Below are positions 55,280 to 64,000 of a stretch of DNA of 64,000 nucleotides, piece by piece (position 1 is the stretch's first letter; the number at the start of each line of letters is the position of its first letter). The notes below the pieces were generated by a model. The model was not told the origin of the DNA. It ran no database searches and was given only the letters and a program-made list of their open reading frames with translations. This stretch comes from Roridomyces roridus. Taxonomy: Eukaryota; Basidiomycota; Agaricomycetes; Agaricales; Mycenaceae. Where the stretch lies: assembly GCA_029378245.1 (NCBI GenBank), contig JARKIF010000071.1, positions 1 through 64,000 on the forward strand, written 5' to 3'. Made by a program: the position numbers and the translations under genes.

Positions 55280-56816
55280 CAGGAAAATGTTTTCTTTCTG
55301 GCGGTTCTGGCAGCGGGCCCGCCAGAAACGCCAGAAAGCCAGAATGTCAACTGGCGCCAGATGAACATTTATGGCGCCAGAAGACGACAGAACACTACAT
55401 TCTGGCGCCAGTTACGCCAGAATGTGGCATTCTGGGTGGTTTGCTACTGCCTTGCTCGCGGTAATTCTGGTCCATGAAATGAAATATGAATGCATTAACC
55501 GTAAAGAATACAAGGACCGACTAACTAAAACCTATGCCACCAAGCTCCGTCCAATCGACTCACCTCGAGCCCAGCGGCAAAAGTACAAGGAGGACGGCAA
55601 TCTCAGGTGCAATTGATACCTCGGTTACAAGAGCAGGTGTGGTCATTGCGCCTGGGTCAAGAACGGGGCGGTGAATGGAGAGAGGGGAGAACAACCACCG
55701 GGTCACGACGACAGCGAAAACGATGAAGCAGCCTATGAACGTGTCAGGACAACGACACGGTCACAAGAACCAGTATACGCACCTGCCGCCGCCTATCACA
55801 CGGTACCGGTGTCGAGACATGTCCACATGCCTGTGCGATGTGTCGGTGGCGATGTCGGAGCAACGAAGGGGGCGGTTACAAGGGGAGGTTGAGGGAAGGA
55901 AAGAAGGGGAGTTGGGAGTGACATCGGGATTTGAGAGCGCTGCGGACAACGACGGATGAACTCAAAGCTCCATTAGTATGATCATGGCCACGCACCAAAG
56001 CATCCCAGCCGTCGCTGACCTCAATAGGTGTGCACCAACGTGGCCAAGAAGATGAGCAAACAGAACGAACAGAAAGAAGGGGTAGTGAGCTCACCAACTG
56101 GACTGCTTGGACGGCGATGCTCCCAAGTTACTCGGTGCCTGAGAGAACGGATAGGATCATCAGAGAGGGTTGAGGGTGTGTGAATAAGGGCCTACCATGC
56201 GCCAATAGCGAGGACACGGAGATTGAGGAGGATTGTGGCGCTGGGGGGTGGGGACGAGCGAGTGAGATGAGGGGAGGAAGAAAGAGTTGTTGACGTTCGT
56301 TGTCCTCTTTCCAAAATGAGTCATCAACCAACAGCACGTGTTACGCGGGCATGGAAACACCGGCTCACGTCATCATCTCGGCAACGGACTTGGCGCGAAA
56401 TTCAAAGTCCTTGTCGTACCTCCCCGTCACCCTCCGCCGCGCGCGTGCTCACCGGCTCACAACACGCGACCCGGAGAAAATGAGGATGTACATACACCTC
56501 GGAAACAATGCAGCATGCTTCGGTCCACACCTCTAATTGTGTATTGGCCCTGAAAGTTCGAGACCGTCGACACCCATGCCCAAATTACTTGCAAAGTACA
56601 ACATGTACAACATTACAATGCAATGGATCAAAATTGTAGATAAAACAACCACCATGCGAAATTCCGCCAGAATGTCACATTCTGGCAACTCTTCTGGCGG
56701 TTCTGATTGTTCTGGCAGATGTCTCGCGACATTCTGGCGATCTGGCACCAGACACGCCAGAAGGCCAGTTACTCCCAGAAACTCCCAGAACCAGCCAGAA
56801 GAAAAACATTTTCCTG
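55280..56816. mobile_element. TIR element with CTGGCGCCAG palindromes, about 1537 bp
   Basis: The left end CAGGAAAATGTTTTCTTTCTGG and the reverse complement of the right end CAGGAAAATGTTTTTCTTCTGG are nearly identical. Both subterminal parts (55300-55435 and 56665-56800) are packed with TTCTGGCG / CGCCAGAA / CTGGCGCCAG words. The CAGG...CCTG ends and subterminal repeats are hAT-like, but the 8-bp flanks (TCTCACAT and ATGCAGTG) do not match. The middle (55.6-56.5 kb) has no recognisable gene. Confidence 0.68.
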
Positions 56817-57689
56817 ATGCAGTGAAACATGTGTTGTATAAGCACCTTTTTCTGGCCATGGTGCTGAACTTATTCAACAGCAAGGGGATTTCATTGCTGG
56901 GCCCAGCATACATCCCTGGTCATTCCAAACTGGTGAGCATCTCTAAGAATAATAATACTCAGAGCCCGACATGTTTGTGAGTACAAACCTCAGAAGGACA
57001 TATCAACCCCTACCTGTCTCATTTGCCGCTGCCTCTTATGGTTTAATTCACGTCTACAATACCAGTACTGTAGTATCATACTGAATCCTGGCTCGGCAAC
57101 CATATACGGCAATTTACGGTCTCGATAACAGCTCATTCCTGGATGAACCACCAACCAATCGAGCCCTTTGCCCAGCCAGCATTGGGTTCTTGTACTTAGC
57201 GCTCCTCACTGAAGAATATCTCCGGTGACTCAGCGGGTTTGAAGTGTAACGTTCTGGTAGTTTCTTGGACTGTGCATTGGACACTGTACATTAGTTTCTT
57301 ATTGTTCTCGAGGGAGTATAAATACGAGCCTGTAGTTCGACTCAATCCATACAATTTTCCCCTCAACTTACAATATGAAGCTTACAGCACCTGGGAGTGT
57401 ACCCATCTAGCTACCCCACTGGGCGTCTCCCATTCATCTACTTTGTGCGGCTGGGAACCTCCCAGCCACATGGTGAGCACCTCTGGGAGTCTCCCAACCA
57501 TCTAAAAAGCACCACTGGGAGGCTCCCATACGCTCCCATGGGAGCAATGGGAGCCTCCCATCCATCTTTTCAGTGGACTGGGAGTCTCCCATGTGCCTTT
57601 GACCCTCCTACTGGCCTGGGAGTCCAGGCACTGACATACCAATTCAATAATGGGTGCCACCAATGGTGATGTCCGTTTGTCAAATTAAC

Positions 57690-57805
57690 TTGACAAATTA
57701 CTAGCAGGCCGAACAAAGGATTCGAACCTGGAACAACTGGGATAAGCACGTGGTGCAGTGAGGAAGGGTGGGTTACCACTCCCCCAAGATGAGCGTTAGC
57801 AAAGG
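57690..57805 (-). mobile_element. tRNA-derived SINE-like unit 1
   Basis: On the minus strand, the A-box-like GAGTGGTAACCCA is followed by the B box AGGTTCGAATCC about 50 bases later. Shared flanking words (GCTCATC, CACGTGCTTA) recur in unit 2. Confidence 0.5.
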
Positions 57806-57984
57806 TGTAATTACTGATATTGTACCATAGCGACAGCTGTTGTATTTACTTGTCGAGGAACTCCCAGCCCCGATTCAACGACCATGGCGGATGGAAAGGA
57901 AAGGCAAACCCAGAAGGGGTAAACAGCGGAGCAGCAGCAAGCCGACAAAAAAAAAAAAGGGAACAGGTTGGATATACAGAAGGC

Positions 57985-58075
57985 AGTAATCAAACCTGCG
58001 ACGGCTGTAAGAAGCACGTGATAGTGTAAGCACGGTGGAGTTACCACTCGACTAGGATGAGCATTATGTAGGCTA
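57985..58075 (-). mobile_element. tRNA-derived SINE-like unit 2
   Basis: On the minus strand, CTCATCCTAGTCGAGTGGTAACTCCACCGTGCTTA corresponds to A box and spacer, then AGGTTTGATTACTG to a degenerate B box. It is clearly related to unit 1, about 270 bp away and in the same orientation. The long sequence is given by position only: key parts are the GAGTGGTAACTCC A box and GCACGTGC-type spacer. Confidence 0.5.
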
Positions 58076-58601
58076 GTGGCTTGATCCATTTAGCTGTCAT
58101 GGGACCCTCCCATCATCCCATTCGGACTCTCCCAGCCCCATTTCCACAACCATGGGACTCCCCCATCCTCCAATTCACCCGTACTGGGACTCTCCCAGCC
58201 CCGATTCCACAACCATGGGCCCCTCCCATCCTCCACTTTCATCCGTACTGGGACTCTCCCAGCCCCGATTCAACGACCATGGGAGCCTCCCATGCACCGA
58301 GTCAGCAGTACTGGGAGCCTCCCATCCGATCTCATGGGAGCCATGGGACTCTCCCATTCATCCACTTGGTAGCCATTGGAGTCTCCCCTTGCATCTCGTT
58401 AGCTAGAACCAAAAAGAGTTACATACACATGATTGACATATTCTGTCAATCAATTTCCAAACATTACGAGTAAACAACCGCTACGGTCCCATTTAGGCAA
58501 TTTTCAATTCAAAAGTGGTAAAATTTAAACAACGTTACAAAGGTACATTGCAACAAAAGTACCATTAGAGAGAAAGAAGTTCAAAAGCGGCCGCATTGAA
58601 G

Positions 58602-59583
58602 CTAAGCCTCATGCCAGCGCAGGAAACGGTATTCAGGATCTTGCTGGTTCGCCGCTGCCCGAAAAATGTAAGAAAATGAATCCTTGATAAATAAAAAGTA
58701 ACTCACCGGTGCGGAAGGGAGGGTTGGGTTCTTGCACCGACCGCGGAACTGGTTTGGCCGCTATTGCAGAAGTCAGGCATTGTGGAAGTATTCGAAGAGA
58801 AAAACATACATAGTTTGTAACCATGGTAGGGGACCAAGTCGAATTCCCACCGGTCGTCGTAGGCACATTGGAGGGCGTCCCAGATGGAGTTGTACGCCGC
58901 AGTGCCGAAGGGGACGTTCTCCAACTTGAGCTCGAGCTCCTCCACTCGAGTGCGCAGAATTTTGCTGGTGTCATCCTCGTACAACGGGCGCTTGATCGAG
59001 GTGACGTGCTGCGGCACCACGCTATACGCAGAAGCTAAACGAGGATCAAAACCAAGACAGGATAAAAGGAAACAGCACTCACAAAGGTGATGCATACACC
59101 CAGTCCGCGCTTTCTGCCCAGCCACTGCCGCCGGTGGGCAAGTACACTGACGTGAAGAATGAGAATGAGGTGTAAAACTGAGATGCAAACACGCACCTCG
59201 AGCGGATCGTCCACCGTATTCATCGCCGGGTTGGTAAAGCAATACTTGTAGCAGTCCTTGCAGCAATCCGTGGTCGGAATGAGCTGACCTGGATCGCTGT
59301 CGTTTGGCTCGTAATTGCCGAACGCCAGTGGGGCAATGGCGAGCTTGCACTTCTCGCACGGTTTGTCGTAGTAATGATGCTTGAGCGCATGAAACGCCAG
59401 TTGCGGCCTCGTTAGAAGAATGGCGGAGGCGGGGATCAAAGGGTTCCCGCTGGGCTTGGTGGCACCGATGTCGAATAGCTGGGTACCGGGAGAGAATGCA
59501 GAACGATCGGTTGGGAAGGTTGGCGTGGCCATTGGCGTGAATCGAAGGGACGTGCGAGGGCGGACAAGTCTTTTGGGAGGCAT
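58602..59583 (-). CDS. Hypothetical cysteine-rich protein, five exons
   Basis: Exons 59583-59197, 59146-59083, 59034-58810, 58760-58707 and 58654-58602 (introns 48-52 bp) join in frame to 260 residues. The N-terminus is Ser/Thr/Pro-rich. Cysteine pairs follow: 'YDKPCEKCKLAI', 'TTDCCKDCYKYCF' and 'ECTCPPAA...GCMHH', which could bind zinc. The C-terminal half is acidic-helical ('TRVEELELKLENVPFG', 'WDALQCAYDDRWEFDLVPYHGY') and ends 'QQDPEYRFLRWHEA'. I recognise no named domain. A cluster of repeats lies on both sides, so it may be transposon-associated. Confidence 0.7.
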
Positions 59584-60299
59584 TTGGTTAGAGGGCAGAT
59601 AACGGACGAACACAGAACAGACGCATGGTTTATATAGCCCATCGGCTAAATTCCCAATTGTTCGTTCTGGTTCCAAGAATGGCAAACGGAACCGAACACG
59701 TCCCCGATTGTTCGTTCTCCAAAATGCTAACCGAGCTCGCAACCAGTCAGATCCTCCTGACACGCCTTCGCTCCCGCTGGACAAGTGCACTGGATCCAGG
59801 TGTCAAATAGGTAGAAGAACGAGTAGCGGGAGTACGCACTTTGGGTGCGTCTGCATCACGTCGGGAGGGGTTGGACGGGGCAAAAACGAAGCAGCCCTTG
59901 CAAAGCTTGATCGTTGGTCTGAATTTGAAAGGCTCGTCGTGGACCTCCTGATACCGCGCGAATGGAAAGCGTCGCGGTCATTGTCCGTCGCACGCTCACC
60001 CCGACCAACGAATCCTTGGCCCATTGTTTGCTAACCTCCACCATGCCGCCAGCTCACCCGACACCCAACCAACGAATCCTTGGCCCATTGTTCGTTAACC
60101 GCGACCATTCTGCTATTGTCTGCCCCAGCCGCCTGAGTTTTTGTGTAAATAAAGCTTGCTGTATCTTATCTATGTACTGATGCGTAATATTGATTTGACA
60201 GCTCGCTGATACGTAATTCCCGCCTGATGCGTAACTCCCGACGTCGGGTTTGCCAAGTCAAGCTCCTTGAGTAAAGATACATGTACGAGCCCGTGCATC
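59584..60299. other. Upstream region with a 33-bp direct repeat
   Basis: Copies at 60004-60036 and 60068-60100 share CCAACGAATCCTTGGCCCATTGTT and end in (T/G)(C/T)TAACC. They are 64 bp apart. An earlier ATTGTTCGTTCT pair lies near 59655 and 59707. No gene is seen. Confidence 0.5.
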
Positions 60300-60553
60300 T
60301 AATCCTCATCCTCCTCCTCCTCCTCTCCTGGCTGGTTTCCTACTCGGCCCATCTTGCCCATCTTTGGCGGGAGCTCCGGCTGCTCGTCCGGATCGAAAGC
60401 TCGCGGTTTGTAGTCTGAGGGTAGCTGCAAGCCCAGCTCGCGCACGTTGTGTTCCCAACGCTCGGCCTCCTCCGGCAGAGGAACGAAAGACGCATTCCTC
60501 ACAATAGACGTGAGCTCCCACCACTTGGAGGTGTAGCTGTACCACATAGGCAA
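60300..60553 (-). CDS. C-terminal fragment of an unknown protein
   Basis: The frame reads 'YSYTSKWWELTSIVRNASFVPLPEEAERWEHNVRELGLQLPSDYKPRAFDPDEQPELPPKMGK' and ends in a run of Glu/Asp. It has protein-like composition and an acidic tail. Its upstream end lies at the outer edge of the foldback element, which suggests the element cut the gene. No domain is recognised. Confidence 0.4.
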
Positions 60554-61072
60554 TGTACCCTGTCATGCCTGGGGGTACATTTAATTGTGGCCACAGCTTG
60601 ACAACCCAGCCACAGTGTGCCTACATTGCATTGTACCCTGTCACAGCCTTGCTAAATGAATTGCACCCAGCCACAGCAGGGCAAAATAGTTGCCAGCAGG
60701 CTAAATTGAACCCCAGACCTCCAGGGTAGGGATTACTACATTAGGAATGACTGCTTACTGCTACACTACAGAACCATACTGGTTGCTTTATTTGATGCTA
60801 CTACTACCCTATTTGACCAGCCCTGATCTGATGCTGTCATTCCCATTGGATGATGCCCCTAACCACCATTCACAGCAGATATCGCCCCTAACCGCCCATT
60901 CACAGTGGATTATGAGTTCTTCCACTCACAGACGAAACCGCGGGGGGGATGTCATTTGTTTAGGGGTTCACCAAACCTAACCTAACCTAACCTAACCCGC
61001 GTCTAACCGCCGATTCACTGCTGGATCTCACTCTGAGGGCATAGTTTGGCTTGATGTGGAGAGCCATCTGTT

Positions 61073-61165
61073 ACTCTTCTCTAGCTCAGTTGGTTAAGGT
61101 GTCTGCCATCCACTCTCCCTGGATGACACCAGGAGGTTTTGGGTTCAATTCCTCCTTGCTGCATT
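61073..61165 (+). other. tRNA-like sequence with A and B boxes (SINE-like)
   Basis: TAGCTCAGTTGG at 61082-61093 is a perfect A box and GGTTCAATTCC at 61142-61152 a perfect B box, 48 bases apart as in tRNAs. The outer bases do not pair as an acceptor stem, so I call it tRNA-derived rather than a tRNA gene. Confidence 0.6.
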
Positions 61166-61247
61166 TTAATTTCTTTGCTGTGCACTGCCAAAGGTACATT
61201 GCAATGTGGGCACATGATGGCTGCCTTGTCAAGGTGTCACCTTATTT

Positions 61248-61401
61248 AAATGTACCCCCCTGCCATGGCAAGGTACAATGCATTGTGGCTACAACCCTAG
61301 GTTAGGTTTGGTGCACCCCTAAACAAATGTACCCCCCTGCCATGGCAAGGTACAATGCATTGTGGCTACAACCCTAGGTTAGGTTTGGTGCACCCCTAAA
61401 C
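61248..61401 (+). repeat. 77-bp tandem duplication
   Basis: Two copies of a unit running from AAATGTACCCCCCTGCC to GGTGCACCCCTAAAC follow each other with a 77-bp period. Confidence 0.85.
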
Positions 61402-61840
61402 AAATGACATCCCCCCCGCGGCTTCGTCTGTGAGTGGAAGAACTGGGAATCCACCGTGAATGGGCGGTTAGGGGCGATATCTGCTGTGAGTGATGGTTAG
61501 GGGCATTATCCAATGTGAATGACAGCATCAGATCAGGGCTGGTCAAATAGGGTTGTGGTGGCATCAAATAAAGCAACCAGTATGGTTCTGTAGTGTAGCA
61601 GTAAGCAGTCTTTCCTAATATAGGAATCCATACCCTGGAGGTCTAGGGTTCAATTCAGCCTACTGGCAGCTATTTTGCCCTGCTGTGGCTGGGTGCAATT
61701 CATTTAGCAAGGCTGTGACAGGGTACAATGCAATGTAGGCACACTGTGGCTGGGTTGTCAAGCTGTGGCCACAATTAAATGTACCCCCCAGGCATGACAG
61801 GGTACATTGCCTATGTGGTACAGCTACACTCCATGATAGT

Positions 61841-62560
61841 ACTGCGCGTCCGTGCAACCTTCGTCTTTGCTTTGTAGCTCAGCTACACTAGTTTACTTCT
61901 GAATACACCTGGGCTTAGTATATCTCCTTGGGTATGGTATCTCCACAAGTATTAGTCCCCGCGAACTGCCTATTGGAGTCACTAAAACCGACCACTTGAA
62001 CGAATAGCCAAGCGTAGCCTGTAGGGTACTGAAGACTTGTACTTGTCTGTCAGCACCTAGGGCCAAGTCGGGTTCTAGTCGGCAACGAACGAGGCGACCG
62101 AGCGAAGAGCAGCAGACGAGACTCAAGAGGTAGAGCAAGCCGTAGGGAGAATAGACTAGATTCGTCTACAGTACTGAGACTGTAGACGGGTATATATAAT
62201 ACATGATTGAATTAGGTACGAGGGGTAGGGGGTAGGAGCAGGGGTGATCGCGACAAGTAGGGGTTTAAATGCAGGGGAGAGTGGAGTACCAAGCAGGGGT
62301 TGAGACAAGACCCGGCCGATCAGTGATGATCACTGATTAGGGTATTGATGGCTGATGATTGATCGGGTTACAACCCGTCGGGTTGTTGCCTGGGGTCATA
62401 TCATGACATTGTCTCATTAATACACGAATAGCGACGTGGAGCTCAGTCCTATCCCTTATTGTATATCACCTGACAGAGGCATTGGTGTGCACACCAAAAC
62501 AGCTATTTAGCCAGATTTCACGTGTGCGAAATACGCAGTCGTATCACCGGGAGTAGCGCC
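61841..62560. other. No gene; possible LTR remnant
   Basis: A hairpin (GTCTACAGTACTGAGACTGTAGAC, arms of 8) near 62164-62188 is followed by a TATA-like GGTATATATAATACATG. That pattern can occur in LTR promoters, but no element ends or coding region are seen. Confidence 0.35.
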
Positions 62561-63620
62561 ATTTCATCAGTTCCTCTGGCCACAAGAGTCTCGCAGTCTT
62601 CCCCGTTCGATTCGGACCGCAGGCAATGAGTTGACTGGTTCCTTTTTTTTTTTTTGATCTCCCTGCCCCGAGTAATCCAGTGGAAATTGGAATGAAACAT
62701 GATTTTGAATTCACAAGAATGGTCCAGACTCACATATTGCAAGTGGGTATAGTATAACGGTATGATATGTTATAGACACCTTGAAAGTTGAGGCAGAGTC
62801 TAGAGAGGGTGTTATAGAATTGTTGAATAGACGCGGATGGTTTTGAGAGCCTGGGTCATCTCCGTTCGATTCGGATTTGAGGCAATGGACCGCTGCGAGC
62901 GGTGCATTTTTCCCCAGTCGTGGCTGCTACTTTTATGCGGAGATTTCGACATTCGATGTACATGTACTGTACATTTACACGCCAGTGGCTACTGCAGCCC
63001 AAAGCACTAGTACTGGCAGACCATGCTGCCCGCCCGAGTCCCCGTTCAATTCGGAATCGGGTCACATACAACAACCCGGTGTAGTCTTTTTTCAATTCCT
63101 GTGCTCGTGAAAATAATTCTTGGCGGAGAAATGGCCGAAAGAATTGGAAGTCGCACAACGGTTGGGGCATTCAGCCAGAGCGCCATTTCATGAGTTTCTC
63201 TGGCTACAGCCACGAGAGCCCAGGTCTTTTCCGTTCGATTCGGACTTGAGGCAATGGAGAGCAGCGAATAGCGCATTTTTTCCTCGGTCGTGGCTGATTC
63301 TCCTATGCGGAGATTCATTCGTGTACTGACAGTCACTGACATTTAAAAGGCATCAGCTCAAAGCACTAATACTCGCAGAGCATGCTCCCCGTCCGAGCTC
63401 CCGTTCGATTCGGAATTCGGTCATAACATTGCGTGAGCTGCGTCTTTTTTTCCCCAGCTGGTCCCGCAAAAACCCCGCGACGGTCAAGGCATTGAGCTTA
63501 GCAGCCCCAGGTAGCGTTTCTTCATGGGTTCAATCTCTGTCTACAGGCCTAGCGATCTTCCCCGTTCGATTCGGACTGCATGCATTTGTCGGGCCTTCCT
63601 TTGGAACATTTTTGCTCGTT
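62560..63620. repeat. Tandem-like repeats with CCGTTCGATTCGGA cores
   Basis: The core occurs at 62603, 62862, 63042 (one mismatch), 63231, 63402 and 63562. Two larger units (62862-63230 and 63231-63561) share GAGGCAATGGA, CGTGGCTG, GCGGAGATT, AAAGCACTA(G/A)TACT and CATGCT(G/C)CCC in order, giving a period of about 360-370 bp. The core contains GTTCGATTC, a Pol III B box, so the repeat may come from a tRNA-like SINE. Confidence 0.72.
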
Positions 63621-63916
63621 TACAAGTCCATCTCAGTACTAGGAGTATTCCCGTCGTTGGCGGCTACTTTCTCCTCTCATTCGGGTGCAAATTTACATTG
63701 CCAGTGGTATACGGTACGCTATGGACACATCGAGACAGAGTGGGTATGAAAACAGTGTCCAGTACTTGGACGAGGATGGTGCAAGAGACAACAGATGTAA
63801 TGCTACAGTGGGTGAAGGTCGTGCAGTGGGTATAATCAGTCATACAGTGTGAAGTGGAAGAGGAGAAAGAGAATCGCAAACGATCTTTTAGGTCCCATCC
63901 GGCGGTCCGGCCACCT

Positions 63917-64000
63917 CTACTGCGCAGCAACGAGGTTAAACGCCCCAAGCACGACCGCCCACGCGAGATCCAACGCATCCCACAGCTCGTCGTCATACAG
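63917..64000 (-). CDS. Last codons of a gene that runs beyond the window
   Basis: From the window edge the minus strand reads 'LYDDELWDALDLAWAVVLGAFNLVAAQ' and then TAG at 63919-63917. Its composition and clean stop look like a real C-terminus. Too short to identify. Confidence 0.4.
   Translation of the reverse strand: MYDDELWDALDLAWAVVLGAFNLVAAQ

Larger units (their letters stand above)
57390..58400. repeat. Palindrome-cluster repeat, motif TGGGAG-N-CTCCCA
   Basis: ACTGGGAGNCTCCCAT(C/G) and close variants, plus CATGGGAG half-sites, occur about 20 times in two blocks, 57399-57615 and 58100-58395. A central stretch with two SINE-like units separates the blocks. Open frames across the blocks only translate the motif. 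Block symmetry again suggests the two subterminal regions of one element, but no end repeats are evident. Confidence 0.7.
60530..61840. repeat. Foldback element, ~460-bp inverted arms
   Basis: The left arm, about 60530-60985, and right arm, about 61840-61373, are near-identical in reverse complement. Shared landmarks are GTAGCTGTACCACATAGGC, GCCACAGTGTGCCTACATTG and GATGCCCCTAACCA(C/T)CA. The centre (60986-61372) contains a tRNA-like unit and a tandem duplication. Four CCTAA units follow the left arm near 60976-60997. The right arm contains a tRNA-like A/B box pair (near 61591 and 61647), so it may be built from SINE sequence. Confidence 0.82.

Noticed and set aside
57390..58400. CRISPR-like array of repeated palindromes
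   Set aside because: The sequence is fungal, spacing is irregular, no cas genes exist, and motifs vary in both orientations.
60970..61000. Telomere repeat array
   Set aside because: Only four CCTAA units, not the CCCTAA repeat, and located at an internal foldback arm.
61073..61165. A functional tRNA gene
   Set aside because: A and B boxes are perfect, but no acceptor or anticodon stem pairs properly; better explained as a SINE.

Overview
The window reads as nuclear DNA of a basidiomycete fungus, most likely an Agaricomycete. Genes carry many 43-65 bp GT-AG introns, some with GC donors. The recognisable families are typical of mushrooms: F-box proteins starting near 'LPQELVDRI', secreted alpha/beta hydrolases, DUF6593 proteins, 'WRCW'-type seven-helix membrane proteins, a MYND protein, a microsomal P450, an NmrA-like protein, copia retrotransposons, and MULE and hAT DNA transposons. 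I rebuilt exon structures by hand from splice sites, frame phase and comparison between paralogues inside the window.

Layout. 1-4562 is a decayed copia retrotransposon (5' end outside the window) that sits inside an F-box/LRR-like gene, whose 3' part continues to 5517. 6434-20300 is a local duplication field: three secreted hydrolases on the minus strand and F-box genes on the plus strand, arranged as two copies of a divergent hydrolase/F-box pair (6434-9281 and 17469-20300). Between them lie a small cysteine-rich secreted protein, a transposon-type zinc-finger fragment, a histidine/lysine-rich hypothetical protein and a convergent inverted pair of broken seven-helix membrane genes. 20526-20953 is a hAT-type MITE. 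Then come a MYND gene (21047-23168), a fourth hydrolase relic and a transporter gene with an internal deletion (25952-27471).

The main structure is 29939-47803, a 17,865-bp element. It has 31-bp perfect inverted repeats near its ends, identical TAGTC termini and a 9-bp target-site duplication (GAACTCGGG). It splits one NmrA-like gene: the N-terminal half is at 47804-48515 and the C-terminal half at 29511-29938, both minus strand. The element carries a broken Mutator-like transposase, which fits the 9-bp duplication. It also holds an intact copia polyprotein (1453 aa), an unclassified insertion, a hAT MITE, a TA-flanked long-TIR element and dense clusters of short palindromes. Two DUF6593 genes lie outside the two ends.

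50889-52943 is an intact 11-exon P450 with an 11-nt microexon. From 53.5 kb to the end the sequence is mostly repeats: an inverted repeat with coding-like arms, a TIR element built around CTGGCGCCAG palindromes, a TGGGAG/CTCCCA palindrome field, tRNA-derived SINE-like units, a 1.3-kb foldback element and a tandem-like repeat with CCGTTCGATTCGGA cores. One five-exon hypothetical gene (58602-59583) and the last codons of another gene (63917-64000) interrupt it.

Apart from the duplicated hydrolase/F-box pairs there is little sign of shared pathways. The dominant theme is transposon insertion and micro-indel decay of duplicated genes.
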